A stretch of DNA of 22,965 bases, taken from NCBI GenBank assembly GCA_021812825.1, contig JAKAMO010000038.1, positions 1 through 22,965 on the forward strand, given 5' to 3'. The stretch comes from a bacterium (GTDB lineage: Bacteria > Elusimicrobiota > Elusimicrobia > Elusimicrobiales > UBA9959). The notes beneath the pieces are model-generated. The model searched no databases. It had not been told where the DNA came from and was given only the letters and a program-made list of their open reading frames with translations. Positions 1 to 5,792 of the stretch are shown here, piece after piece. A program made the translations under genes and the position numbers. Numbering within the stretch: the first letter of the stretch is position 1; each line of letters starts with the position of its first letter.

Positions 1-370
1 CGTGGTCGGCGCCGTCGATGACCAGCTGCACGCCGCGCTTCAGGAAGTCGTTGTCGATGGCCTTGGCGTCGGCCTCCAGCGCCAGGAAGCCCTCGCGCTT
101 GGCCTTCTGCGAGAGAGCGACGAACGTGGAGACCAGCTTGGAGGTGTCCTCTCCCTTGGAGGCCATCACCTTCTTGAGCACCTTGCCCACGCTGATGACC
201 GAAGACAGCGGGAAATTGACCAGCAGCGCGCAGAACGTGCCGCCCATGACGATCAGGAAGGCCTCGGCGTTCAGGAACGGCTTGAAGCCGGCCATGCCCT
301 CGCCCATGTAGACCGAGACTACGACGAAGCCGAAGAATACCACTATGCCGGTCAGCGTTGCTATGTCCAT
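1..370 (-). CDS. motA: Motility protein A, flagellar-type stator subunit (N-terminal half, cut by the window edge)
   Basis: MotA forms, with MotB, the ion-driven stator that turns FliG-type rotors. The visible 123 residues begin MDIATLTGIVVFFGF. They contain two predicted membrane helices (about residues 3-22 and 37-58, the second with VMGGTFCALLVNFP) followed by the start of the large cytoplasmic domain with KREGFLALEADAKAID and QLVIDGAD, which match the conserved MotA pattern. Full MotA is about 255-265 residues, so the torque loop and helices 3 and 4 lie beyond position 1. I chose the ATG at 370 because the upstream gene ends at 386 and an AAGGGG tract overlapping its stop could serve as ribosome binding site, about 11 nt away. 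The 15-nt gap to flbD indicates one operon; motB would be expected next. The ExbB/TolQ/AglR families are more distant alternatives, but the cytoplasmic motifs favour MotA. Confidence 0.93.
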   Translation of the reverse strand, partial: MDIATLTGIVVFFGFVVVSVYMGEGMAGFKPFLNAEAFLIVMGGTFCALLVNFPLSSVISVGKVLKKVMASKGEDTSKLVSTFVALSQKAKREGFLALEADAKAIDNDFLKRGVQLVIDGADH

Positions 371-385
371 AAGCCGATGGGCCCC

Positions 386-610
386 TTATTTCTTCTCGTA
401 GCCTTCTAGCGGGTTGACGCATTTCCGCTCGGAATAGACCTTCTTCTTGTACTCTACGACCAGGGCTATCACCTCGTCCACCGGGTTCTTCACAAGGAAC
501 CTGTTGCCGGTGGCCAGGTTGATGACCGTGTCCGGGGCGGATTCCACGCTCTCTATGAGCTCGGCGTTGACCACCACGGTGGCGCCGTTGAGTTTCTGAA
601 GTTTGATCAT
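386..610 (-). CDS. flbD: FlbD/SwrD family motility protein
   Basis: This 74-residue protein begins MIKLQKLNGATVVVNAELIE and contains ESAPDTVINLATGNRFLVK, the signature layout of the FlbD family (60-75 residues, cytoplasmic, no catalytic motif). The Bacillus subtilis member SwrD is known to raise the power of flagellar motors, apparently acting at the Mot stator. The gene sits 15 nt upstream of motA, the classic flbD-motA order of spirochaetes and Firmicutes, so the two are probably cotranscribed. A TATAAT box lies only 7 nt upstream of the ATG and no Shine-Dalgarno sequence fits between them, so the message is probably leaderless. The basic tail (YKKKVYSERK, YEKK) is slightly longer than in short family members. 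I am confident of the family; the function here is inferred. Confidence 0.93.
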   Translation of the reverse strand: MIKLQKLNGATVVVNAELIESVESAPDTVINLATGNRFLVKNPVDEVIALVVEYKKKVYSERKCVNPLEGYEKK

Positions 611-617
611 CGTAGTA

Positions 618-645
618 ATTATACTTTAATTCAAAAACGGGACAA
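618..645 (-). promoter_or_regulatory. Sigma70-type promoter of flbD-motA
   Basis: On the minus strand, TTGTCC (645-640), a 16-nt spacer and a perfect TATAAT (623-618). The expected start of transcription, about 7 nt after the -10 box, falls at 611-610, on the flbD start codon. This predicts a leaderless transcript. Confidence 0.65.
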
Positions 646-680
646 GGCGGCGGAAACGCGCGTTCCCCCCGCCCCGCGGC

Positions 681-695
681 TCCCCCGGCAGGGGA
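681..695 (-). terminator. Short GC hairpin after the coiled-coil gene, weak terminator candidate
   Basis: Directly after the TAA stop at 698-696, the minus strand reads TCCCC-loop-GGGGA, a five-base-pair stem. No U-run follows, so an intrinsic terminator is doubtful. The remaining bases up to the flbD promoter are GC-rich without other features. Confidence 0.25.
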
Positions 696-3116
696 TTACT
701 GCTGGTGCTCCTCTTTCTTGCCCTTCAGCGCCCATTTCAGCCTGGAGGCCACGGAGGCCTCCATGTCCTTGTAGCGCCGCACCTCGGCGGAAAGTTCGTC
801 CACGCGGGCGGTCAGCTCGGTGGCCTGGGCATCCGCGGCGGCCTGTATGGCGGCGGCATTGGAGCTCTCGGTCTCCAGCTGGGCGGCGGCCTCCTGGGCC
901 GCGAGCTCCATCTGCTGGATCTTCTGCTTCAGGAAAAGCACCTCTGACTCGAAGCGGGAGCGGTTCTCGGCCTCTATGCGCAGGTTCTCGGCCTGGGCCT
1001 TGAGGTCCTCCGCGGCCTTCGCGGCACCGGAGGAGGAAGAGGAGGAAAGCTCGGCCAGCCGGGCCTCCAGCGCGGAGAACTTCTCGCGCAGCGCGGCCAG
1101 CTCGGCGGAGGTCTTCTGGCGCTCCTCCTCGGCCTCGCGGGCGGTCTTCTGGGCGTTCTCTTCCCTTACCACGGCCTCGGCGCGGCGGGCGTCGGACCTC
1201 TCGGCCTGCTCGTCGCGGCGCTTGGTCTCGGCCTCGGCGCGGGCCAGCTGCTCCTCGAAATCCTTCGCGCGGGCCGCTATGGTCTTATCGAAGACCGCGG
1301 CCTCGGCCGCCAGACGGCGGTTCTCGGCCTCCAGGCGCACTATAGCGTCGGCCGAGGAGGCGGCGGAAGCGCGGGCCTCGTGCAGCTCGGACGCATGGGA
1401 GGCCTCCAGCTGCTTCCTGACGGCCGCTTTCTCCGCTTCCAGCGCGGCTTCGTACTGCATCCGCAGCTGCGATACCCTGGAATCGAACTCGGCCTGGCGC
1501 TCGGCGGCGATGCGCGCGAGCTCGCCCTGATGCTCGCCGGAAAGCTTGGCAACGGCGGCCTGGTGCGCGCCGGCGGTCCTGGCGGCCTCCTCGCGGCGGA
1601 CGGATTCCAGGCGGGACACCTCGGCCTGGTGGGCCGCGGCGGCCTGCGCCAGCTCCTGCTGGTGCACCGCGGACAGGCGGGACAGCTCCTCCTGGTGCAG
1701 GCGGGCGGCCTCGGCCATCTCCTCGGAATGCTTGGCGGCCAGCTCCACGGCGTAGCCGTTCTTGATCCTGTTTATCTCGGACTTCGCGGCGGCGGACCGC
1801 GACTCGAGCTCCTGCTGGTGGGCGGCCTTGATGCCGTCCAGCTCGGCCTTGAGCTTGCGGATCTCCTCCACCTGGCCGGCCATGGTCTGGGCGAGCTGCA
1901 TCTTCTCCATCTTCAGCTGGCCGCGCTCCTTCTCGAGCACGGCGTTGATGGCCTGCACGCGGGAGACGAAGCCCTTCAGCTTCATCAGCTCGGATATCGC
2001 GCGGACCTTCTCGCCGGACACGTCGGCGATGGTCTTTTCCTTCTCCTGCAGCTGGGACTCGAAGCGCTCCGCCTCCCTGCGCAGGGCGTCGTTCATCTCG
2101 GCGTTCTTGCGGTCGGCTATCGAGCCGAGCTCGGCCTGCAAGCGGCCCATCTCGCCCCGCATCTTCTCGATCTCCGCGGAATGCTTCTCGGAAGCGTGCC
2201 TGGCCTCCATGCGGGAGGTCTCCTCGCGGGCCTTCAGCGAGGCGTTCTCCGACTTCACCTCGGCGATCTCCCGTTCCTTCTCGGGGATCATCTTTATATA
2301 GGACTCTATGGAAGCCTTCTCGCGGTCGGCGCGGGCCACCTCGTCGCGCAGCTTGGCTATCTCGCGCTCCGACATGGACCTCTCCATGGATACCTTGCGG
2401 TACTCGTCCTCCAGGTCGCGCAGCTTCTCGGAGGCGGACTTCAGCGAGCGGATGGTTTCCTCGCGGGAGGTGATCTCCTTCTGCCACTGGGCCTTCTCGT
2501 CCAGCCAGCGGCGCTCCATCTCCTGGAGCCGGTAGATGAAATGGCTCTCGACGTCCTTGCCCTGGACTTCGCGCTCGGTCATCTGGTTCTTGAGCGTCTG
2601 CATCCAGGTCTCGCGCTCCTGCGCGAGGCGGGTCTCGAGCTCCTTGATCTTGCTCTTGAGCGTGAGCCGCTCCTCCTCGACCTCGTGGTCGCGGCGGTCG
2701 CGGCGCATCTTCTCCTGGATGTCCTTCAGCGAGGACTCCACGCGGGAGGAAAGGGCCTCGTCCTGCTGGCTCTTCAGCGTGGCGAGCAGGGCCTTCTCCT
2801 TCTCGGAGGCCAGCAGCTTCTCCATGTCGTTGATCTTCTTCTCCAGCTTGTCCTTCTCCTCGGCCAGCCGGCGCGCCTCGGCGTCGTCCTTCTGAGGGGG
2901 CTGCTGGGGCGCGGGCTGCGCGGCGAAGCCGCCGGGGGCCATGGGCTGGAAGGCGGCCGGCGCGGCTCCGGGGAAAGAAGGCATGGACGGCATCGAAGGC
3001 AGGCCTGGCTTGCCGCCTGGAGGCGGCGGCAGGCCTGGCTTCATCGCACCCGGGGGAAGCGGGGGCATGCCTGGCGGCTTCGGCAGTTTGTTGTCCTTGT
3101 CGTCCATATTGAACAT
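696..3116 (-). CDS. Long cytoplasmic coiled-coil protein with a proline/glycine/methionine-rich head
   Basis: I do not recognise an orthologue by name. The protein has about 806 residues. Residues 1-65 are rich in Pro, Gly and Met (PKPPGMPPLPPGAMKPG and PSMPSMPSFPGAA), a flexible head of the kind that binds partners. From about residue 75 to the end it is almost continuous heptad-like coiled coil, rich in Glu, Lys, Arg and Ala, with a central stretch of repeated HQ(A/E)EL units. There is no signal peptide and no membrane helix, so it should be cytoplasmic. It lies between the FliG-like gene and flbD-motA, which suggests a scaffold for the motor, in the way AglZ serves Myxococcus gliding; that comparison rests on architecture and context only. 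I chose the ATG at 3116 because a weak AGG lies just before it; a GTG at 3137 (7 residues longer) and an ATG at 3107 remain possible. Confidence 0.85.
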   Translation of the reverse strand: MFNMDDKDNKLPKPPGMPPLPPGAMKPGLPPPPGGKPGLPSMPSMPSFPGAAPAAFQPMAPGGFAAQPAPQQPPQKDDAEARRLAEEKDKLEKKINDMEKLLASEKEKALLATLKSQQDEALSSRVESSLKDIQEKMRRDRRDHEVEEERLTLKSKIKELETRLAQERETWMQTLKNQMTEREVQGKDVESHFIYRLQEMERRWLDEKAQWQKEITSREETIRSLKSASEKLRDLEDEYRKVSMERSMSEREIAKLRDEVARADREKASIESYIKMIPEKEREIAEVKSENASLKAREETSRMEARHASEKHSAEIEKMRGEMGRLQAELGSIADRKNAEMNDALRREAERFESQLQEKEKTIADVSGEKVRAISELMKLKGFVSRVQAINAVLEKERGQLKMEKMQLAQTMAGQVEEIRKLKAELDGIKAAHQQELESRSAAAKSEINRIKNGYAVELAAKHSEEMAEAARLHQEELSRLSAVHQQELAQAAAAHQAEVSRLESVRREEAARTAGAHQAAVAKLSGEHQGELARIAAERQAEFDSRVSQLRMQYEAALEAEKAAVRKQLEASHASELHEARASAASSADAIVRLEAENRRLAAEAAVFDKTIAARAKDFEEQLARAEAETKRRDEQAERSDARRAEAVVREENAQKTAREAEEERQKTSAELAALREKFSALEARLAELSSSSSSGAAKAAEDLKAQAENLRIEAENRSRFESEVLFLKQKIQQMELAAQEAAAQLETESSNAAAIQAAADAQATELTARVDELSAEVRRYKDMEASVASRLKWALKGKKEEHQQ

Positions 3117-3143
3117 CGCGCCTAAAGCTGGTATCACGTAAAT

Positions 3144-3149
3144 ATTCTA
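3144..3149 (-). promoter_or_regulatory. Possible -10 box of the coiled-coil gene
   Basis: TAGAAT on the minus strand lies in an AT-rich stretch that stands out from the GC-rich surroundings. No good -35 box is visible. It would place the transcription start near 3137, giving either a 21-nt leader for the ATG at 3116 or a leaderless message for the GTG at 3137. Confidence 0.35.
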
Positions 3150-3269
3150 AAAAAACCCCGTTTCGCTTTGGTTACAGACTTATTAACAACTTGCTCCTTC
3201 CATACGGCAGGCCTGCGAGTTCGCGGGTCCTGTCGATGGCTTCCTTCGTCAGGCACGGCGTCGCGAACT

Positions 3270-3314
3270 GGGCTATGCCCGTGCCGCATCAGGAGCTATG
3301 CTCATCAAGCGGCC
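3270..3314 (+). repeat. Structured repeat R2, copy A
   Basis: A 45-nt element matching 39 of 45 bases of copy B at 7687-7643 but on the opposite strand. Hairpin 1 is GGGC-TAT-GCCC (3270-3280). Hairpin 2 is GAGC-TAT-GCTC (3293-3303), enclosed by GCCGC (3283-3287) pairing with GCGGC (3309-3313). Four of the six differences from copy B form two compensatory base pairs. Confidence 0.7.
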
Positions 3315-3334
3315 ACCGTGCAGAGCTCCCCACG

Positions 3335-3415
3335 CGGACCTGTCGCTTCGCTCCACTCGGCCCTCGCGCTACGCAAGCTCGGGCCTCCGCGACGGCCTTC
3401 CTCAGAAAGTCATCG
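3335..3415 (-). repeat. Diverged R1-like segment, inverted relative to the two R1 copies
   Basis: Read on the minus strand, this segment contains TCGCGGAGGCCCGAGCTTGC, then GTAGCGC and GAGTGGAGCGA, in the same order as TCGCGAAGGCGAGGCTTGC, ATAGCGC and GAGTGATGAGCGA of the R1 copies read on the plus strand. The stem around the TTGC-TAGCGC loop differs (GGCCC/GGGCC instead of AGGCT/AGCCT) but still pairs. The outer stems of R1 are not evident, so this may be a decayed copy. Confidence 0.4.
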
Positions 3416-3482
3416 CCACCCGCTCCAACCTGTCTGCCTGCCTGCTTCTCCCGCCATCCCAAGGCTTTGGACTGACGCCGGG

Positions 3483-3587
3483 GCCGGGTAAGCAAAACCT
3501 TCGCGAAGGCGAGGCTTGCATAGCGCCGAGCCTGAGTGATGAGCGAGGTCACGGTGTGGCCGAGCGGGTTTTGCGTCCCGACCCGGC
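3483..3587 (-). repeat. Structured repeat R1, copy 1, just after the FliF/FliG-like gene
   Basis: The outer stem pairs 3483-3489 (GCCGGGT) with 3581-3587 (ACCCGGC). The inner stem pairs GCAAAACC (3492-3499) with GGTTTTGC (3567-3574). Inside are CTTCGCGAAG, AGGCT/AGCCT (3512-3516 with 3529-3533) and GGTCAC-GGT-GTGGCC (3547-3561). The core 3492-3543 differs from copy 2 by a single inserted base. The element ends 8 nt from the stop codon of the upstream gene, so it would lie in that gene's 3' untranslated region. The strand is assigned from that context; the sequence itself does not settle it. Confidence 0.75.
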
Positions 3588-3595
3588 GGCAGGCC

Positions 3596-5536
3596 CTAGC
3601 GCCCGACGCTCTGCTTGAAGCCGGCCAGCCATTCCTGCGCCGCCGGGTCGCCGGACAGGGCCGCGTACTTCTCGTAGGCCGCCACCGCGTCGTCCACCCG
3701 CTGCAAAGCGTAATAGGCCGCGCCCAGGTACTGCCAGGTCTGCGCGTCGCCGGGATTCAGCGAGACCGCGTACTCCAGGTACTGCAGGCTCTCCTGCACC
3801 TGGCCCTGGCCGTACATGTTCACTCCCGCGGCCGCGTACTGGGCGGCCTGCTGCAGCTGTTCCTGGCTGGGACCGGAAGGCTCCGCCGGAGCGGGTTGCT
3901 TCTGCCCGCCCAGGCTCTCGAACTTCTGGCGGCGGGCGTCCCCTGAGGACATCTCGGCCCCGTCTATGATATAGACCTCCTGGCTGCTGCCGCCGCGCGA
4001 AGCGATCTTGCCCTCGGCCTCCAGCTTCTTGATGGAGTCAAGTATCTTGCCCTGCGCCTCGTCGATCTGCACGGGGCTGACCTCGCCGGAGTACTCCATG
4101 ATCTCCTTGACGGCGTTGACGGCGCCCTGCGACATGTTGGAGAAGAACTTGTTCACTATCGCGGGGTCGGCCTTCGCCAGCGCGCGCGCCACGTCCTCGT
4201 TGTTGAGGTTGCGGATGATGGACTGTATGTCGCGGTCCGAGAACTCCACCACGTCGTCGAACATCAGCACGATGCGCCGCACCTTGTCGTAGATATCGGG
4301 CTTCTGCGTCTTCAGGTACTCTATGATGTTCTTGCGGGTGCCGGGGTCGGAATCCTCCAGCATCTTGGAGAGGCGCTCGATGCCGCCCATCACGAAGTCC
4401 ACGTTCTCGCGGATGTCCTTGTCTATGGAATCTATCTGCTCGCGGGTGGCCTGCCGCACCGTCAGGGCCTCCAGCGCCACGCGGCTCTGCATCTCCACCG
4501 GCAGCATCGACAGCGCCTGCCTGGACAGCTCAGGCTTCATATAGCTGAGGACCACGGCTATCACCCAGGGGTCCTCCTTCCTGAGCAGGAACAGGTAGAT
4601 GAGGCGCTTGAGGTTCTCCTCGTTGAGGTACGTGAAAGGTTCGAATTTCTTCATAAGCTCGTCCTCGTCTTCCTGCTTCTCCTCCTCCTTCTGGAGGAAA
4701 TTCATGTCTATGCTCTGGTGGCCCTCGGTCTTCTGCTCCTCTTCGCCCTCTCCGGCACCGCCGCCGCCCTCCTCCATCTTCTGCTCTATGTTGACCTCGG
4801 CGCCCGGCTTGGCCATCAGGGCCTTGATGTACTTGCGGAAGAAGCCCCACAGCGGACCGAACAGGAACAGTAAAAGTATAAGGAAAAGCAGCGCGTAAAG
4901 CAAAGGCAGGTACACCGAGGGACGCTTCAGGTCGTCCATCGGGTTGGCGGCCTTGAACTTGGTGGGCTTGAAGATGACCGTGGGGGCGTCCTTGCCGTGG
5001 ATCTTGTACGGCACCAGAAAATCATCTATGCGGTCGCGGGCCAGCTTGATGGTATCCGCCGGCAGCGTTTCATCGTGGATGACCGTCAGCTGGAAGCGGG
5101 TTATTTCCGTCTCCAGCCCGTAGCGGGTCTCCTGCACGCCCTTGGCCTGCTGGGCCTGCTGGCCCTGGGCCGCCTCGGGGCGCTTATTGTCCCCCCCCAG
5201 CACGGAGCGGGGCTTCGGTATGCCGGGCAGGATGAAATTCGTATCGGCGGCCTCCTGGCCGGCGCCCTTCTCCTTGTACTTCTGCATCACGCCGAGGCCT
5301 TCCTTCGACTGCTCGGCCTTCTTGGCGATGACCTCCAGCTCCACGTCCGCGAAGACGAAGGACCTGTCCGCCCCGAGTATGGGGTCCAGGATCTCCTTCT
5401 TTATCTTCGTCTCCACCTCGCGACGCATCGAGTCCTGCTTCTGCATCAACGAGGTACCCATATCCTCCTGCGCGGGGGCGCCCGCCGGCAGGGCCGGGAT
5501 GGCGGCAAGCAACAGAGCTGCGATGAGCCTCCTCAT
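3596..5536 (-). CDS. Membrane-anchored FliF-like/FliG-like fusion protein with C-terminal TPRs
   Basis: This 646-residue protein combines parts normally split between the flagellar MS ring and switch. Residues 1-23 are a signal peptide (MRRLIAALLLAAIPALPAGA). Residues 30-195 resemble the last periplasmic domain of FliF, with IKKEILDPILGADRSFVFADV and ITRFQLTVIHDETLP. Residues 208-230 are a membrane helix, and 250-300 an acidic linker. Residues 304-512 match the FliG middle and C-terminal domains: MGGIERLSKML, VLMFDDVVEFSDRDIQ, FFSNMSQGA and DEAQGKILDSIKKLEAEG. Residues 556-645 hold about two TPRs. The FliG EHPQ motif, which contacts FliM, reads EDPW, so a FliM-type switch may be absent. The N-terminal ring-building domains of FliF are missing. 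The gene stands alone with its own promoter, and R1 follows the stop. It is probably an inner-membrane partner of the MotA stator; the domain calls are firm, the role is inferred. Confidence 0.9.
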   Translation of the reverse strand: MRRLIAALLLAAIPALPAGAPAQEDMGTSLMQKQDSMRREVETKIKKEILDPILGADRSFVFADVELEVIAKKAEQSKEGLGVMQKYKEKGAGQEAADTNFILPGIPKPRSVLGGDNKRPEAAQGQQAQQAKGVQETRYGLETEITRFQLTVIHDETLPADTIKLARDRIDDFLVPYKIHGKDAPTVIFKPTKFKAANPMDDLKRPSVYLPLLYALLFLILLLFLFGPLWGFFRKYIKALMAKPGAEVNIEQKMEEGGGGAGEGEEEQKTEGHQSIDMNFLQKEEEKQEDEDELMKKFEPFTYLNEENLKRLIYLFLLRKEDPWVIAVVLSYMKPELSRQALSMLPVEMQSRVALEALTVRQATREQIDSIDKDIRENVDFVMGGIERLSKMLEDSDPGTRKNIIEYLKTQKPDIYDKVRRIVLMFDDVVEFSDRDIQSIIRNLNNEDVARALAKADPAIVNKFFSNMSQGAVNAVKEIMEYSGEVSPVQIDEAQGKILDSIKKLEAEGKIASRGGSSQEVYIIDGAEMSSGDARRQKFESLGGQKQPAPAEPSGPSQEQLQQAAQYAAAGVNMYGQGQVQESLQYLEYAVSLNPGDAQTWQYLGAAYYALQRVDDAVAAYEKYAALSGDPAAQEWLAGFKQSVGR

Positions 5537-5550
5537 ACGTATTTATTTTA

Positions 5551-5578
5551 TCTATACCCTATTACAGAAACGTTTCAA
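5551..5578 (-). promoter_or_regulatory. Sigma70-type promoter of the FliF/FliG-like gene
   Basis: On the minus strand, TTGAAA (5578-5573), a 16-nt spacer and TATAGA (5556-5551). The predicted start near 5544 leaves a leader of about 8 nt. An overlapping TAAAAT (5550-5545) would give a fully leaderless message. No Shine-Dalgarno sequence lies upstream of the ATG; instead AGGAGG forms codons 2 and 3. Confidence 0.6.
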
Positions 5579-5674
5579 AAACATTCAATCTTTTTACAGG
5601 AGGCGGCTTCCGGACGCGAGCGAATTTAGGGCGCAGGGGCCGAAGACTGAAGCGGACGGCCTAACGCGGAGGGT

Positions 5675-5780
5675 GGGGCGGGCGGCAAAACCTTCGCGGA
5701 AGGCGAGGCTTGCATAGCGCCGAGCCTGAGTGATGAGGCGCGCGCACGGTGTGCGCGACGCCGCGTTTTGCGACCGCCCC
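5675..5780 (-). repeat. Structured repeat R1, copy 2, just after the PorV-like gene
   Basis: The outer stem pairs GGGGCGG (5675-5681) with CCGCCCC (5774-5780); the inner stem pairs GCAAAAC (5685-5691) with GTTTTGC (5765-5771). The apical hairpin is CGCGCAC-GGT-GTGCGCG (5741-5757), extended by GCG/CGC around one bulged A. The core 5685-5737 is nearly identical to copy 1, while the outer and apical stems have other bases that still pair. It begins 12 nt after the stop codon of the PorV-like gene. The remaining intergenic bases 5579-5674 show no gene. Confidence 0.75.
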
Positions 5781-5792
5781 AGCCGGAGCCGC

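Larger units (their letters stand above)
3138..3595. other. Intergenic region of about 460 nt holding repeat elements and possible gene debris
   Basis: No convincing gene lies here. It holds the R1 copy at 3483-3587, an R2 copy on the opposite strand at 3270-3314 and a diverged R1-like segment on the minus-strand sense at about 3335-3415. On the minus strand one frame stays open across about 3552-3289 and, after a single in-frame TGA, continues to a TAA near 3174. The peptide matches nothing I know. The likely promoter of the coiled-coil gene is at the low-coordinate end. Confidence 0.7.

Noticed and set aside
1380..3125. A long plus-strand frame opposite the coiled-coil gene
   Set aside because: Leucine-, glycine- and histidine-rich shadow of heptad repeats; the minus-strand coiled coil explains it.
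3191..3618. Overlapping short open frames in the 3138-3595 gap on both strands
   Set aside because: They overlap the structured repeats, show no family signature and lack ribosome binding sites.
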